From Pseudolactococcus sp041800635 (GTDB lineage: Bacteria > Bacillota > Bacilli > Lactobacillales > Streptococcaceae), in assembly GCA_047833645.1 (NCBI GenBank), contig CP181259.1, forward strand, positions 1,922,001 to 1,986,000: a stretch of DNA of 64,000 bases, written 5' to 3'. The notes under the pieces are model-generated. The model was not told the origin of the DNA. It did not search any database and saw only the letters and a list, made by a program, of their open reading frames with translations. Shown piece after piece: positions 41,210-49,776 of the stretch (its first letter is position 1; each line of letters starts with the position of its first letter). The position numbers and the translations under genes were made by a program.

Positions 41210-42922
41210 ATGAACACTTTACTTATTGGTCAACTCCCTGTTGAAAAATGGGTGTCAGATGGTGTGGACTGGATAACCCAACACTTATCAGGTCTTTTTA
41301 ATGTCATTCAAAGCGCAGGTAATACGATCATGACAGCCATGACGGATGGTCTTTTGGCCATTCCCATGTTCTTGATGATTGCAGGTATCTTTATGATCGC
41401 TGTCATCACATCACCTAGAAGATGGGGCTTTCCAATCTTTACGCTGGCGGGCCTATTGTTAATTGCTAACCAAGGACTCTGGCAAGATTTGATGAATACC
41501 ATGACCTTGGTCATCATGTCAGCCTTGATATCCTTAATCATTGGCGTGCCACTTGGGATTGCCATGGCCAAATCTGATCGAACACAAGCTATTGTACAAC
41601 CGATTTTAGACTTTATGCAAACCATGCCAGGTTTTGTTTACTTGATTCCTGCTGTTGCCTTCTTCGGGATTGGTGTGGTACCAGGTGTCTTTGCCTCGAT
41701 CATCTTTGCCTTGCCACCAGTCGTTCGGATGACCAATCTAGGGATTCGCCAAGTGCCAGTTGATCTGGTTGAAGCGGCGGATTCATTTGGGTCAACCTCT
41801 TGGCAAAAATTACTGAAACTTGAATTACCCAATGCCAAAAATACCATTCTAGCAGGTGCCAATCAAACGATTATGCTTGCACTATCAATGGTTGTGACCG
41901 CAAGTATGATCGGTGCACCGGGTCTCGGTCGCGGTGTTCTAACAGCTGTACAGCACGCAGATATCGGCGCAGGCTTTGTAAATGGTCTAGCCTTAGTAAT
42001 TCTTGCCATCATCATCGACCGTTTTGCTCAAAAATTAAACACCAAACCTGGTCAAAAATTACCGCAAAATCAAAAACGTCGTTGGGCTGTCATCGCAACG
42101 CTTTTGATAATGATCGGTGGAGGCGTCGTCAATTCTTTTGCGACAACGAATCAAAGTCATGAAAAAATTAGTCTAGGTTATGTCGAGTGGGACTCAGAAG
42201 TTGCCAGTACAAATGTCATTGGACAAGCGCTCAAGGCGCATGGTTATGACGTTAGTTTAACACCACTTGATAATTCAGTGCTCTGGCAATCAGTAGCCAA
42301 TGGTCAAATTGATGCTTCTTTATCCGCTTGGTTGCCGATAACACATGGTCCATTGCTTAAAAAATATCAAAATGATCTAACAGTCGTTGGGACAAATCTG
42401 ACCGGCGTCAAAACAGGACTTGTCGTGCCAGATTATATGTCAGCTAAGTCTATCTCAGATTTGACAGATCAGGCCAAGCAAATCATCACTGGCATTGAAC
42501 CAGGTGCAGGCATGATGGTCGCGACTGAAAACACAATCAAGGCCTATCCAAACCTTTCGGATTGGAGCCTCCAAGCTTCGTCAAGTGGGGCCATGGTATC
42601 AGCACTCGAGAAAGCCTATAAAAATAAAGAAGAGATAGTCATAACAGGCTGGTCACCGCACTGGATGTTTAGTAAGTATAAATTGCATTATCTAGAAGAT
42701 CCTAAAGGTGCCATGGGTGGCAAAGAAACCATCAAAACAATCGCACGTAAGGACTTGAAATCTGATCACCCAGAAGCTTACAAAGTTTTGGAAAAATTTA
42801 AATGGGGAACAGCTGACATGGCGAGTGTTATGCTAGATATTCAATCTGGTATGAAACCTACTGAAGCAGCTGATAAATGGCTCAAAGCCAATCCTAAAAT
42901 TGTTGATAGCTGGTTTGAGTAA
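41210..42922 (+). CDS. busAB: Glycine betaine ABC transporter, fused permease and substrate-binding subunit
   Basis: This 570-residue fusion has a ProW-type permease domain with membrane segments in residues 50-300 (EAADSFGSTSWQKLLKLELP is the coupling loop) and an extracellular OpuAC-type betaine-binding domain from about residue 320 (KISLGYVEWDSEVAST, GWSPHWMFSKYKLHYLEDPK). The C-terminal fusion of the binding protein is characteristic of lactococcal OpuA/BusA. It works with BusAA and is repressed by BusR. The terminator after it was invaded by an insertion sequence at its T-run. Confidence 0.96.
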   Translation: MNTLLIGQLPVEKWVSDGVDWITQHLSGLFNVIQSAGNTIMTAMTDGLLAIPMFLMIAGIFMIAVITSPRRWGFPIFTLAGLLLIANQGLWQDLMNTMTLVIMSALISLIIGVPLGIAMAKSDRTQAIVQPILDFMQTMPGFVYLIPAVAFFGIGVVPGVFASIIFALPPVVRMTNLGIRQVPVDLVEAADSFGSTSWQKLLKLELPNAKNTILAGANQTIMLALSMVVTASMIGAPGLGRGVLTAVQHADIGAGFVNGLALVILAIIIDRFAQKLNTKPGQKLPQNQKRRWAVIATLLIMIGGGVVNSFATTNQSHEKISLGYVEWDSEVASTNVIGQALKAHGYDVSLTPLDNSVLWQSVANGQIDASLSAWLPITHGPLLKKYQNDLTVVGTNLTGVKTGLVVPDYMSAKSISDLTDQAKQIITGIEPGAGMMVATENTIKAYPNLSDWSLQASSSGAMVSALEKAYKNKEEIVITGWSPHWMFSKYKLHYLEDPKGAMGGKETIKTIARKDLKSDHPEAYKVLEKFKWGTADMASVMLDIQSGMKPTEAADKWLKANPKIVDSWFE

Positions 42923-42946
42923 AGCGATTTTGTTAAGCTTACATTA

Positions 42947-42973
42947 AAGTCTGACGACAAGTCAGGCTTTTTT
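42947..42973 (+). terminator. busAB terminator at the IS junction
   Basis: AGTCTGAC / GTCAGGCT hairpin followed by TTTTTT; the GCTTTTTT at 42966-42973 is the left copy of the IS target duplication. Confidence 0.75.
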
Positions 42974-44387
42974 GGCTCTTTGTCAACTGTAGTGGGTAGA
43001 TGAAAAGCTAACACCTAGAGAGGACGAACTTCGTCCTCTCTTTCTTTATGTTCAATGCAATCAAAATCCGTTTTTTAAAGTTTTCAAAGTTCCTGAAACC
43101 AAAGGCATTTCTCTTAATGACTTTGATGAGATTATTGGTAGCTTCCAGTTTGGCGTTTGAATAAGGCAATTCCATGGCGTTTAAAACCTTGTCTTTATCC
43201 TTTAAAAATGTCTTCAATACCGTCTGGAAAATAGGATTAACGATGGCTATTTCCTGTTCGATGAGGTCAAAGAAATGGTCTGAGTTCTTCTCTTGGAAAT
43301 GAAATAAGAGAAGCTGATAGAGTTCATAGTGTTGTCGTAGTTCCTCGGAGAAAGACAGGAGTTTTTCTAGGATTTCCTTGTTAGTCAAATGCATTCGAAA
43401 CATAGGGCGATAAAATCGTTTATCGCTGAGTTTACGGCTATCTTGTTGTATCAATTTCCAGTAACGTTTCAAGGCTCGGTATTCCTGCGATTTTCTGTCG
43501 AATTGATTCATAATTTGAATACGGACACGGTTCATAGCACGACTAAGGTGTTGCACGATATGAAAGCGATCGAGTACAATTTTTGCATTCGGAAAAAGCT
43601 GTTTAGCAAGTTGATAATAGGGACTAAACATATCCATGGTAATCACTTTGACCCGATTTCTAACCTTTCTAGGATAGCGTAGAAAGTGGTTTCGGATGGT
43701 TGCTTGAGTTCTTCCGTCGAGAATGGCGATGATATTTAGGGAGTCGAAATCTTGAGCGATGAAGCTCATTTTCCCCTTCTTGAAGGCATACTCGTCCCAA
43801 CTCATCACCTCAGGTAGGGTATTCCAATCCGTTTCAAACTTGAACTCATTGAGCTTTCTCATAACTGACGATGTTGAAATTGATAGCCTGTGTGCAATAT
43901 GTTTCATTGCTTGATTTTCGATGAGTAATTGTGCGATTTTCTGGTTAACAGCGACAGAGATTTGGTGGTTCTTCTTGACAAGAGGAGTTTCAGCGACCGC
44001 CATTTTTCCGCAATCTTTACACTTGAAACGACGCTTTCTAAGGCGGATAAGTAAAGGGTAGCCAGCAGTTTCTAGGTAGGGGATTTTAGAAGTTTTCTGG
44101 TAGTCGTACTTAGCCATTTGTCCCTTGCATTTTGGGCATTTAGGGGCTGTGTAGTCCAAGTGACCGTGGAGTTCTAAGTGAGTCCCCATATCATATTCAT
44201 CAGTGATAGTGATATTTTTGTCTTTAATTCTGAGAAAATTTGTGATAAGATTTAGTTGTTCCATATGAGTCTTTCTAATGTGAGTTTCGTCGCTTTTCAT
44301 TATAGGTCATATGGGACTTTTTTTCTACACTAAAAAAGGCTCCATAATCTCTACAGTGGATTTACCCACTACAGAAATTATAGAGCC
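42974..44387 (-). mobile_element. ISL3-family insertion sequence, complete, with 8-bp target duplication
   Basis: The element is 1414 bp. The left end GGCTCTTTGTCAACTGTAGT and the reverse complement of the right end GGCTCTATAATTTCTGTAGT are imperfect terminal inverted repeats, continuing with GGGTA in both. Flanking 8-bp repeats GCTTTTTT are identical at 42966-42973 and 44388-44395. The single transposase gene is intact. ISL3 elements make 8-bp duplications, as seen. Confidence 0.92.
43008..44264 (-). CDS. ISL3-family transposase
   Basis: This 418-residue DDE transposase starts MEQLNLITNFLRIKD. An N-terminal zinc-finger pair (CPKCKGQ, CKDCGKM) and helix-turn-helix (ISTSSVMRKLNEF) are followed by the catalytic core (MSWDEYAFKKGKMSF, VITMDMFSPYY, IVLDRFHIVQHLS) and the C-terminal GFRNFENFKKRILIAL. 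The frame is open upstream to 44300, but the ATG at 44264 matches family N-termini. No stops or frameshifts are seen, so the element may be active. Confidence 0.92.
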   Translation of the reverse strand: MEQLNLITNFLRIKDKNITITDEYDMGTHLELHGHLDYTAPKCPKCKGQMAKYDYQKTSKIPYLETAGYPLLIRLRKRRFKCKDCGKMAVAETPLVKKNHQISVAVNQKIAQLLIENQAMKHIAHRLSISTSSVMRKLNEFKFETDWNTLPEVMSWDEYAFKKGKMSFIAQDFDSLNIIAILDGRTQATIRNHFLRYPRKVRNRVKVITMDMFSPYYQLAKQLFPNAKIVLDRFHIVQHLSRAMNRVRIQIMNQFDRKSQEYRALKRYWKLIQQDSRKLSDKRFYRPMFRMHLTNKEILEKLLSFSEELRQHYELYQLLLFHFQEKNSDHFFDLIEQEIAIVNPIFQTVLKTFLKDKDKVLNAMELPYSNAKLEATNNLIKVIKRNAFGFRNFENFKKRILIALNIKKERTKFVLSRC

Positions 44388-44558
44388 GCTTTTTTTAGCA
44401 TTGCCTAAAAAATAAGGTTGTAAAAAAGATTAGCACATGTTAAATTATTCGTTCAGAATAGATCAGTTATTAATTAATTGAAGTTAGGGAATCAATCAAC
44501 TAATAGACCAAACACGGTATTCACCTAGGAAAGTTCTGATAGATCAAACTGAAAATGC

Positions 44559-44587
44559 TTGACAAATAATTTAGGTAGTGCTAAACT
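44559..44587 (+). promoter_or_regulatory. Promoter of the Mn-dependent regulator gene
   Basis: -35 TTGACA (44559-44564), 17-bp spacer, -10 TAAACT (44582-44587). It lies between the IS and the start codon at 44617. Confidence 0.75.
44570..44585 (+). promoter_or_regulatory. DtxR/MntR-type operator overlapping the -10
   Basis: TTTAG-N6-CTAAA is an inverted repeat of the kind bound by DtxR-family metalloregulators. It covers the spacer and the -10 region, suggesting autorepression. Confidence 0.55.
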
Positions 44588-44616
44588 ATTGACTATAAAC
44601 AATTAGAAAGTACGAT

Positions 44617-45276
44617 ATGGACGAATTTTCAAAAACAGAACAAGATTATCTGAAAGCCATTTATCAGCTAGAAGAAAAAACGGATAAGATGGTTGGTATC
44701 ACAGATGTTGCCAACTATCTCAAAGTTTCGGCACCTAGTGCAACAGAGATGATAAAACGCCTGGCTAAGAAAAAGTTAGTCGAGCATAAAAAATATTACG
44801 GGGTACTCTTAAAACCTGAGGGTTACCGTGAAGCTAGATTTATTATTAAGTCCCATCGTGTTTGGGAGACGTTTTTAGTTGAACAAGCCGGTTATCAGAT
44901 TGATGAAGTCCACGAAGAAGCTGAGAACTTGGAACATTCCTCATCTAAAAGATTGGTGGAACGCTTGTATAGTCTCATGCAGTTTCCAAAAACTGATCCG
45001 CATGGTTCAGAAATTCCTGCAGAGAGATTTTGGGAAGGTGAGACGATCACCCATGACCTCAACCAAGCTAAAGTCGGCTATCGTTATGAAGTAGCATCGC
45101 TTACACAAGAAGCCAAAGATTTTTTGATCTGCCTAAATCAGACACCTCCCAAATTCATTACCCTTACGAGTGTTTTGACTGATGGGTCAGTCATCGCTAG
45201 AACAGATGACGATGCTAGATTCGTCATTCCGCATTTTCAGAAAAAAGACTGGCAGTTGACCTACTACAGTCATTAA
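44617..45276 (+). CDS. mntR: DtxR/MntR-family metal-dependent regulator
   Basis: This 219-residue protein has an N-terminal winged helix (residues 5-65: QDYLKAIYQLEEKTDKMVGI, ANYLKVSAPSATEMIKRLAK), a metal-binding dimerisation domain (VWETFLVEQAGY, VHEEAENLEH, DPHGSEIP), and a C-terminal SH3-like/FeoA domain (residues 150-219). It is followed by mntH and a Mn-type ABC transporter, so it most likely represses manganese uptake when Mn is replete, as SloR/ScaR/MtsR do. The symbol is given for function, not exact orthology. Confidence 0.85.
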   Translation: MDEFSKTEQDYLKAIYQLEEKTDKMVGITDVANYLKVSAPSATEMIKRLAKKKLVEHKKYYGVLLKPEGYREARFIIKSHRVWETFLVEQAGYQIDEVHEEAENLEHSSSKRLVERLYSLMQFPKTDPHGSEIPAERFWEGETITHDLNQAKVGYRYEVASLTQEAKDFLICLNQTPPKFITLTSVLTDGSVIARTDDDARFVIPHFQKKDWQLTYYSH

Positions 45277-45307
45277 TATTTTAACTATCAACTAGGAATA
45301 AACCGAG

Positions 45308-45329
45308 TTCAGGTGAGGCCTTGCCTGAA
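45308..45329 (+). promoter_or_regulatory. Imperfect palindrome in the mntH leader
   Basis: TTCAGG...CCTGAA arms flank a GAGGCCTTG core, an 18-bp near-palindrome centred on AGGCCT. It could be a metal-regulator site or an RNA hairpin before mntH. Confidence 0.4.
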
Positions 45330-45349
45330 TATCTTAAATAGGAGCAATC

Positions 45350-46693
45350 ATGAAAGAACACAAGAAATTTGTCAAGTATGCCAATGGTCCAAGTTTGGCA
45401 GAGATTAATGGGACAGTTGAAATCCCTAAAAACAACAGCTTTTGGAAAAATATTTTAGCCTTTTCAGGACCGGGTGCCTTAGTTGCAGTAGGCTATATGG
45501 ATCCAGGTAACTGGATTACCTCAATCGGTGGGGGTGCTCAGTACGGCTATCTTCTCTTGTCCGTCGTCCTCGTTTCAAGTTTGATCGCCATGCTTTTGCA
45601 ATACATGGCCTCTAAACTTGGTATTGTTACTGGTTTGGATCTGGCACAAGCCACACGCAAACATACTGGCAGAAAACTTGGTTTCGTCCTTTGGATCATC
45701 ACGGAGCTTGCGATCATGGCAACAGATATCGCTGAAGTCATTGGTGGCGCTATTGCCCTGAATTTATTATTTGGTCTACCTATCATCTGGGGCGTTATCC
45801 TGACTGTTTTTGATGTCCTGCTTTTACTCTTCTTGATGAAGCTCGGCTTCCGAAAAATCGAAGCCATCGTCATTACCCTAATTTCCGTCATCATGATTGT
45901 CTTCGTCTATGAAGTCGCTATTTCTGACCCCGTCATTGCGGACATGCTTAAAGGCTTTATACCACAAAAGGAAATTTTTGATCGTAGTCAGCTGACGATG
46001 GCACTGGGGATTGTGGGGGCAACCGTTATGCCACATAATCTGTATTTGCATTCATCGATTGCTCAAACCCGAAACTATAACCGTCAAGATGAAGACGATG
46101 TGGCGCGTGCCGTTCGTTTCTCTACCTGGGATTCGAATATCCAATTAACGGTTGCCTTTATCATTAATACGCTCTTGCTTGTCTTGGGTGCTGCCATGTT
46201 CTTCGGTCGTGGTGAAGGTCTGGGTACTTTTACCTCGCTTTACAACGCCTTACAAGATAACAAATTAGCAGGTGCCGTAGCAAGTCCTGTACTCTCTACT
46301 TTATTTGCGGTTGCGCTTTTAGCATCTGGACAAAATTCAACAATTACAGGAACACTCTCTGGTCAAATCGTCATGGAAGGCTTTATTAATTTAAAAATGC
46401 CAACTTGGGCCCGTCGCTTGATTACCCGTGGTCTGTCAGTCATTCCGGTTTTGATTGCAGCGATTTATTACCACGGTCGTGAAGGTGGTTTGGACTCCTT
46501 GATGATCCAGTCACAAGTCTTCTTATCCATTGCCTTACCTGTTTCAATGATTCCTCTAGTATATTTTACCTCTAATGAAAAAATCATGGGCAAACGCTTT
46601 AGAAATAATAAAGTCATCGCAGCATTGGGTTGGATTGCAGCCATCGCTTTGACGATTTTGAATATCAAGTTGATCGTAGATATGTTTCATTAA
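45350..46693 (+). CDS. mntH: NRAMP-type Mn2+ transporter MntH
   Basis: This 447-residue proton-coupled divalent metal importer has about 11 membrane segments. NRAMP metal-site motifs are intact: GYMDPGNWIT (TM1) and GATVMPHNLYLHSS (TM6). Mn2+ is the usual substrate of bacterial NRAMP proteins. It follows the MntR-like regulator and precedes an ABC-type Mn system, so two manganese uptake routes are grouped. TAGGAG precedes the ATG. Confidence 0.95.
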   Translation: MKEHKKFVKYANGPSLAEINGTVEIPKNNSFWKNILAFSGPGALVAVGYMDPGNWITSIGGGAQYGYLLLSVVLVSSLIAMLLQYMASKLGIVTGLDLAQATRKHTGRKLGFVLWIITELAIMATDIAEVIGGAIALNLLFGLPIIWGVILTVFDVLLLLFLMKLGFRKIEAIVITLISVIMIVFVYEVAISDPVIADMLKGFIPQKEIFDRSQLTMALGIVGATVMPHNLYLHSSIAQTRNYNRQDEDDVARAVRFSTWDSNIQLTVAFIINTLLLVLGAAMFFGRGEGLGTFTSLYNALQDNKLAGAVASPVLSTLFAVALLASGQNSTITGTLSGQIVMEGFINLKMPTWARRLITRGLSVIPVLIAAIYYHGREGGLDSLMIQSQVFLSIALPVSMIPLVYFTSNEKIMGKRFRNNKVIAALGWIAAIALTILNIKLIVDMFH

Positions 46694-46718
46694 ATAAATC
46701 TGGTTTAGAAGGTAAAAA

Positions 46719-47474
46719 ATGTTTGAGATCAAAAATTTAACAGTAGCATACCAAGGGGAGCTGATTTTAGATCAAGTGTCATTAACAGTTCAAAAGGGAA
46801 AAATTACAGGGATTATCGGACCGAATGGTGCTGGTAAATCAACCTTAATCAAAGGGGCACTTGGATTAATTAAATGTCAAAGTGGTCAAACTTATATTCA
46901 GGGTGAATCTCTAGCAAAAGTTAGAGATCAAATTGCCTATGTCGAACAACGTTCAGCGGTCGATTTGACCTTTCCGATTAATGTTTTAGATCTTGTATTG
47001 ACGGGCACATATCCTAAGTTAGGGCTTTTTAAAAGTCCAGGTCCGCTCGAAAAGCAAGCTGCTCTTGAAGCGTTAGCACAAGTTGATTTGGTTGATTTTA
47101 AAGAGCGTCAAATTGGCAGTTTATCAGGAGGTCAGTTGCAGCGTGTTTTTGTTGCGAGAGCTATTGTTCAAGATGCCACAGTTATCATCCTAGATGAACC
47201 TTTTGTCGGGATTGATATGTCCAGTGAGCAAAAAATTATGGGAATCCTAAAAAAATGGTCTGATGTTGGAAAAACAATTATTGTGGTTAATCATGATTTG
47301 AATAAAGTCACGCAATATTTTGATGACTTGGTGATCATTCAGCGTGGTATTGTCGCGCAAGGTCCAGTTACTGAAACCTATCAAATGGCTAATATTCAAA
47401 AAGCCTTTAGTTTGGATTTTGGGAAACTCTTATTTGAGCAAGACATGACAGGAGATAGTGAAGACCATGGCTAG
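46719..47474 (+). CDS. mtsB: Manganese-type ABC transporter, ATP-binding protein
   Basis: This 251-residue ABC ATPase of the ZnuC/MtsB type has GPNGAGKSTLIKG (Walker A), LSGGQLQRVFVARA (signature), VIILDEPFVGID (Walker B) and VVNHDL (switch His). It lies 25 bp after mntH and overlaps the permease gene by 8-17 bp. With the permease and the binding protein it forms a Mn/Zn-type importer; Mn is inferred from the regulator and mntH context. Confidence 0.92.
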   Translation: MFEIKNLTVAYQGELILDQVSLTVQKGKITGIIGPNGAGKSTLIKGALGLIKCQSGQTYIQGESLAKVRDQIAYVEQRSAVDLTFPINVLDLVLTGTYPKLGLFKSPGPLEKQAALEALAQVDLVDFKERQIGSLSGGQLQRVFVARAIVQDATVIILDEPFVGIDMSSEQKIMGILKKWSDVGKTIIVVNHDLNKVTQYFDDLVIIQRGIVAQGPVTETYQMANIQKAFSLDFGKLLFEQDMTGDSEDHG

Positions 47475-48312
47475 TATCAGTCAATTTTTATCAGCATTGG
47501 GGCAGTATAATTTTTTACAAGCAGCCTTGATTACCTCAATCTTGGTTGGTGTTATGAGTGGTGTGATCGGCAGTTTCATCATTTTGAGAGGCTTATCTTT
47601 AATGGGGGATGCCATTTCTCACGCCGTGTTACCAGGTGTAGCAGTTGCTTATATGTTAGGGATCAACCTGCTTTTAGGAGCTTCCATTTTTGGGATTTTA
47701 GCGGCCATGTTGATTGGTTATGTTGCGAGTCACAGCAAGCTCAAAAATGATACAGCGATTGGGATTGTCTTCAGTGCATTTTACGCGCTAGGTTTTGTTT
47801 TAATCTCATTGGCAGAGAGTTCTAGTAATTTACACCATATTCTTTTTGGGAATGTTTTAGCAGTCAGTGATAGAGATTTAATTACTACGACTTGTGTATT
47901 GATCGCTGTGATTTTGTTTATCGTTATCTTCTATAAAGAATTATTGATCACGTCATTTGATGAAACTTTTGCGCGAACTTATGGGGTGAGAACTCAAATG
48001 GTGCATTATGCTTTGATGCTGATGCTAACCTTAGTGACAGTTTCGTCGCTACAAACCGTTGGCATCATCTTAGTGGTTGCTATGCTGATCACACCGGCGG
48101 CGACAGCTTTTCTGTGGACCAATAAATTACATTGGATGCTTGTTGATTCAGCAATTTTTGGTGCACTTGCTTCATTGATTGGTCTGTTTTTGAGCTATAC
48201 ACTGAATTGGTCATCAGGTCCAGCTATTGTCCTTGTGGCAGCCTTCATTTTCGGTGTATCTTTCATCTTCTCACCCAAACAAGGCTTGGTCTTTAAACTG
48301 AAACAAGCATAG
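47467..48312 (+). CDS. mtsC: Manganese-type ABC transporter, permease
   Basis: This permease of about 281 residues belongs to the ZnuB/MtsC family and has about eight membrane segments. Conserved stretches are GSFIILRGLSLMGDAISHAVLPGV and MLITPAATAFLW. A GTG at 47458 is in frame three codons earlier, but it lies only 3 bp from GGAG; the ATG at 47467 is a reasonable alternative and I cannot exclude either. The start overlaps the ATPase stop codon, so translation is coupled. Confidence 0.88.
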   Translation: MASISQFLSALGQYNFLQAALITSILVGVMSGVIGSFIILRGLSLMGDAISHAVLPGVAVAYMLGINLLLGASIFGILAAMLIGYVASHSKLKNDTAIGIVFSAFYALGFVLISLAESSSNLHHILFGNVLAVSDRDLITTTCVLIAVILFIVIFYKELLITSFDETFARTYGVRTQMVHYALMLMLTLVTVSSLQTVGIILVVAMLITPAATAFLWTNKLHWMLVDSAIFGALASLIGLFLSYTLNWSSGPAIVLVAAFIFGVSFIFSPKQGLVFKLKQA

Positions 48313-48331
48313 ATTAGAATAGGACTTTCAT

Positions 48332-49270
48332 TTGATAAAAAAACTTATCCTGACAGTTATCCCCTTGGCCTTATTACTTGGCGGTGTCCTTTATTTTGTC
48401 AACCATCATAAATCGGCTGATCAGCAATCAAGTAATCAATTACGTGTTGTGACGACTAACTCAATTTTAGAAGATATGGTGCGTCAAGTTGCAGGTGATA
48501 AGGTTGCGCTTCACAGCATCGTTGCACGTGGTGTTGACCCGCATGAATACGAACCCAAGCCCACTGATATTTCTGAAACGACCCAGGCTGATGTCATTTT
48601 CCATAATGGCTTGAATCTTGAAACTGGTGGGAGTGGATGGTTCAGTAAACTGATTAAAACTGCCCACAAAAAAGATAGGGAGCAAGTTTTTGAGGCGAGT
48701 GACGCTGTTACACCACTATATCTAACGACGAATCAATCCGAACAAGATCCCCATGCCTGGTTGGATTTAGGCAATGGGATCAGGTATGTTGAGACGATTA
48801 CAGCTGTTTTAAAGGCTAAAGACCCGAAACATGCCAATTATTATCAGGAACGCTCAGATACTTACCTTGCCAAACTTAAAAAGTTGGATGCTGCAGCCAA
48901 AGAAAAATTTCTGGATATTCCAGAAAAGCAGCGATTACTGGTTACATCAGAAGGGGCCTTCAAATATTTTTCAAAAGCCTATCACGTGATACCCGCCTAC
49001 ATCTGGGAAATCAATACAGAATCTCAAGGTACCCCAGAGCAAATGGCTGAGGTGCTCGCCAAAATTAATGCGTCAGAAGTCAAGGCACTCTTTGTTGAAA
49101 CATCTGTCTCACCTAAGTCAATGGCACAAGTATCAAAAGAAACGGGCCTACCAATTTACTCTAAAATATTTACTGATTCTCTGGCTAAAAAAGGGGAAAT
49201 TGGTGATACTTACTACGATATGATGAAGTGGAATTTAGATAAAATTCATCAGGGATTGTCTGATTATTAA
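48332..49270 (+). CDS. mtsA: Metal-binding ABC transporter solute-binding protein, no lipobox
   Basis: This 312-residue TroA/PsaA-family binding protein has metal ligands in VDPHEYEPKP, DPHAWLDLGNG, TSEGAFKYF and IFTDSLAKKG. The set His/His/Glu/Asp favours Mn2+. It begins with a TTG codon after AGGAC. The N-terminus MIKKLILTVIPLALLLGGVL is hydrophobic, but there is no cysteine anywhere in the protein, so it cannot be a lipoprotein like most Gram-positive homologues. It may be anchored by an uncleaved N-terminal helix. Promoter and T-box of thrS follow. Confidence 0.85.
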   Translation: MIKKLILTVIPLALLLGGVLYFVNHHKSADQQSSNQLRVVTTNSILEDMVRQVAGDKVALHSIVARGVDPHEYEPKPTDISETTQADVIFHNGLNLETGGSGWFSKLIKTAHKKDREQVFEASDAVTPLYLTTNQSEQDPHAWLDLGNGIRYVETITAVLKAKDPKHANYYQERSDTYLAKLKKLDAAAKEKFLDIPEKQRLLVTSEGAFKYFSKAYHVIPAYIWEINTESQGTPEQMAEVLAKINASEVKALFVETSVSPKSMAQVSKETGLPIYSKIFTDSLAKKGEIGDTYYDMMKWNLDKIHQGLSDY

Positions 49271-49309
49271 ATTTTGCGATGCTGATGTTAATTAAAAGAC
49301 GATTTGTTT

Positions 49310-49338
49310 TTGACAAAGAATCAATAAAGTTTTATAAT
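49310..49338 (+). promoter_or_regulatory. thrS promoter
   Basis: -35 TTGACA (49310-49315), 17-bp spacer, -10 TATAAT (49333-49338): consensus hexamers at optimal spacing. Confidence 0.9.
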
Positions 49339-49344
49339 GAAACA

Positions 49345-49602
49345 GTAAAGACAAGTTAATATTGATTGATTTGAGGTGTTCTCACAAAGATATGTGGGAG
49401 TATCAACTAGCGAGCAGTGGATGGTGAAAGCACTGTGAAATCAAGATATTAATACTACTTTATTTGAACCTGATTTTGAAAAAAATCACGTGTGGCCACG
49501 TTACGGCTTGAGAGTTTTTCATCTTTTTGAGGTGGAAATAAAGTCAGGTGGTACCACGTGTTAGCGTCCTGTGTTCATAATTGAACGCAGGGCGTTTTTA
49601 TA
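49345..49602 (+). ncRNA. T-box leader of thrS
   Basis: The leader contains the canonical T-box sequence AGGTGGTACCACG (49546-49558) followed by a strong terminator hairpin (49564-49600: GCGTCCTGTGTTC / GAACGCAGGGCGT, then T-run). Stem-loop material precedes it. Uncharged tRNA-Thr binding would favour the antiterminator and let transcription reach thrS. The specifier codon was not fixed with confidence. Confidence 0.9.
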
Positions 49603-49618
49603 TTTTTAATCAACTGAG

Positions 49619-49767
49619 TTTCGGCTCCTTGGTGTTAGGGAAATAGATAAAAAGTACGCACGAACTTCGTTCGTTTACGTCTTTTTCCTAATTCACTCCT
49701 GCGATTACTCGTCGCGGGGAAAAATTCTACACACCAAAGCAGTCGCCTCAACATCTTAATTAAGGAG
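49619..49767 (+). repeat. Leader repeat family A, copy 1 (before thrS), 149 bp
   Basis: It starts TTTCGGCTCCTTGGTG and ends with ACACCAAAGCAGTCGC, a CAACATCTT segment and AAGGAG, the thrS ribosome binding site. The minus-strand copy at 53042-53156 shares both ends. The interior differs and has its own hairpin (CGAAC-TTC-GTTCG type). The 5' CTCCTT is the exact complement of the terminal AAGGAG. Confidence 0.7.
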
Positions 49768-49776
49768 AAATAAATC

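Noticed and set aside
43389..43682. 97-codon plus-strand frame inside the transposase gene
   Set aside because: It is antisense to the transposase and has no start signals; it is a shadow frame.
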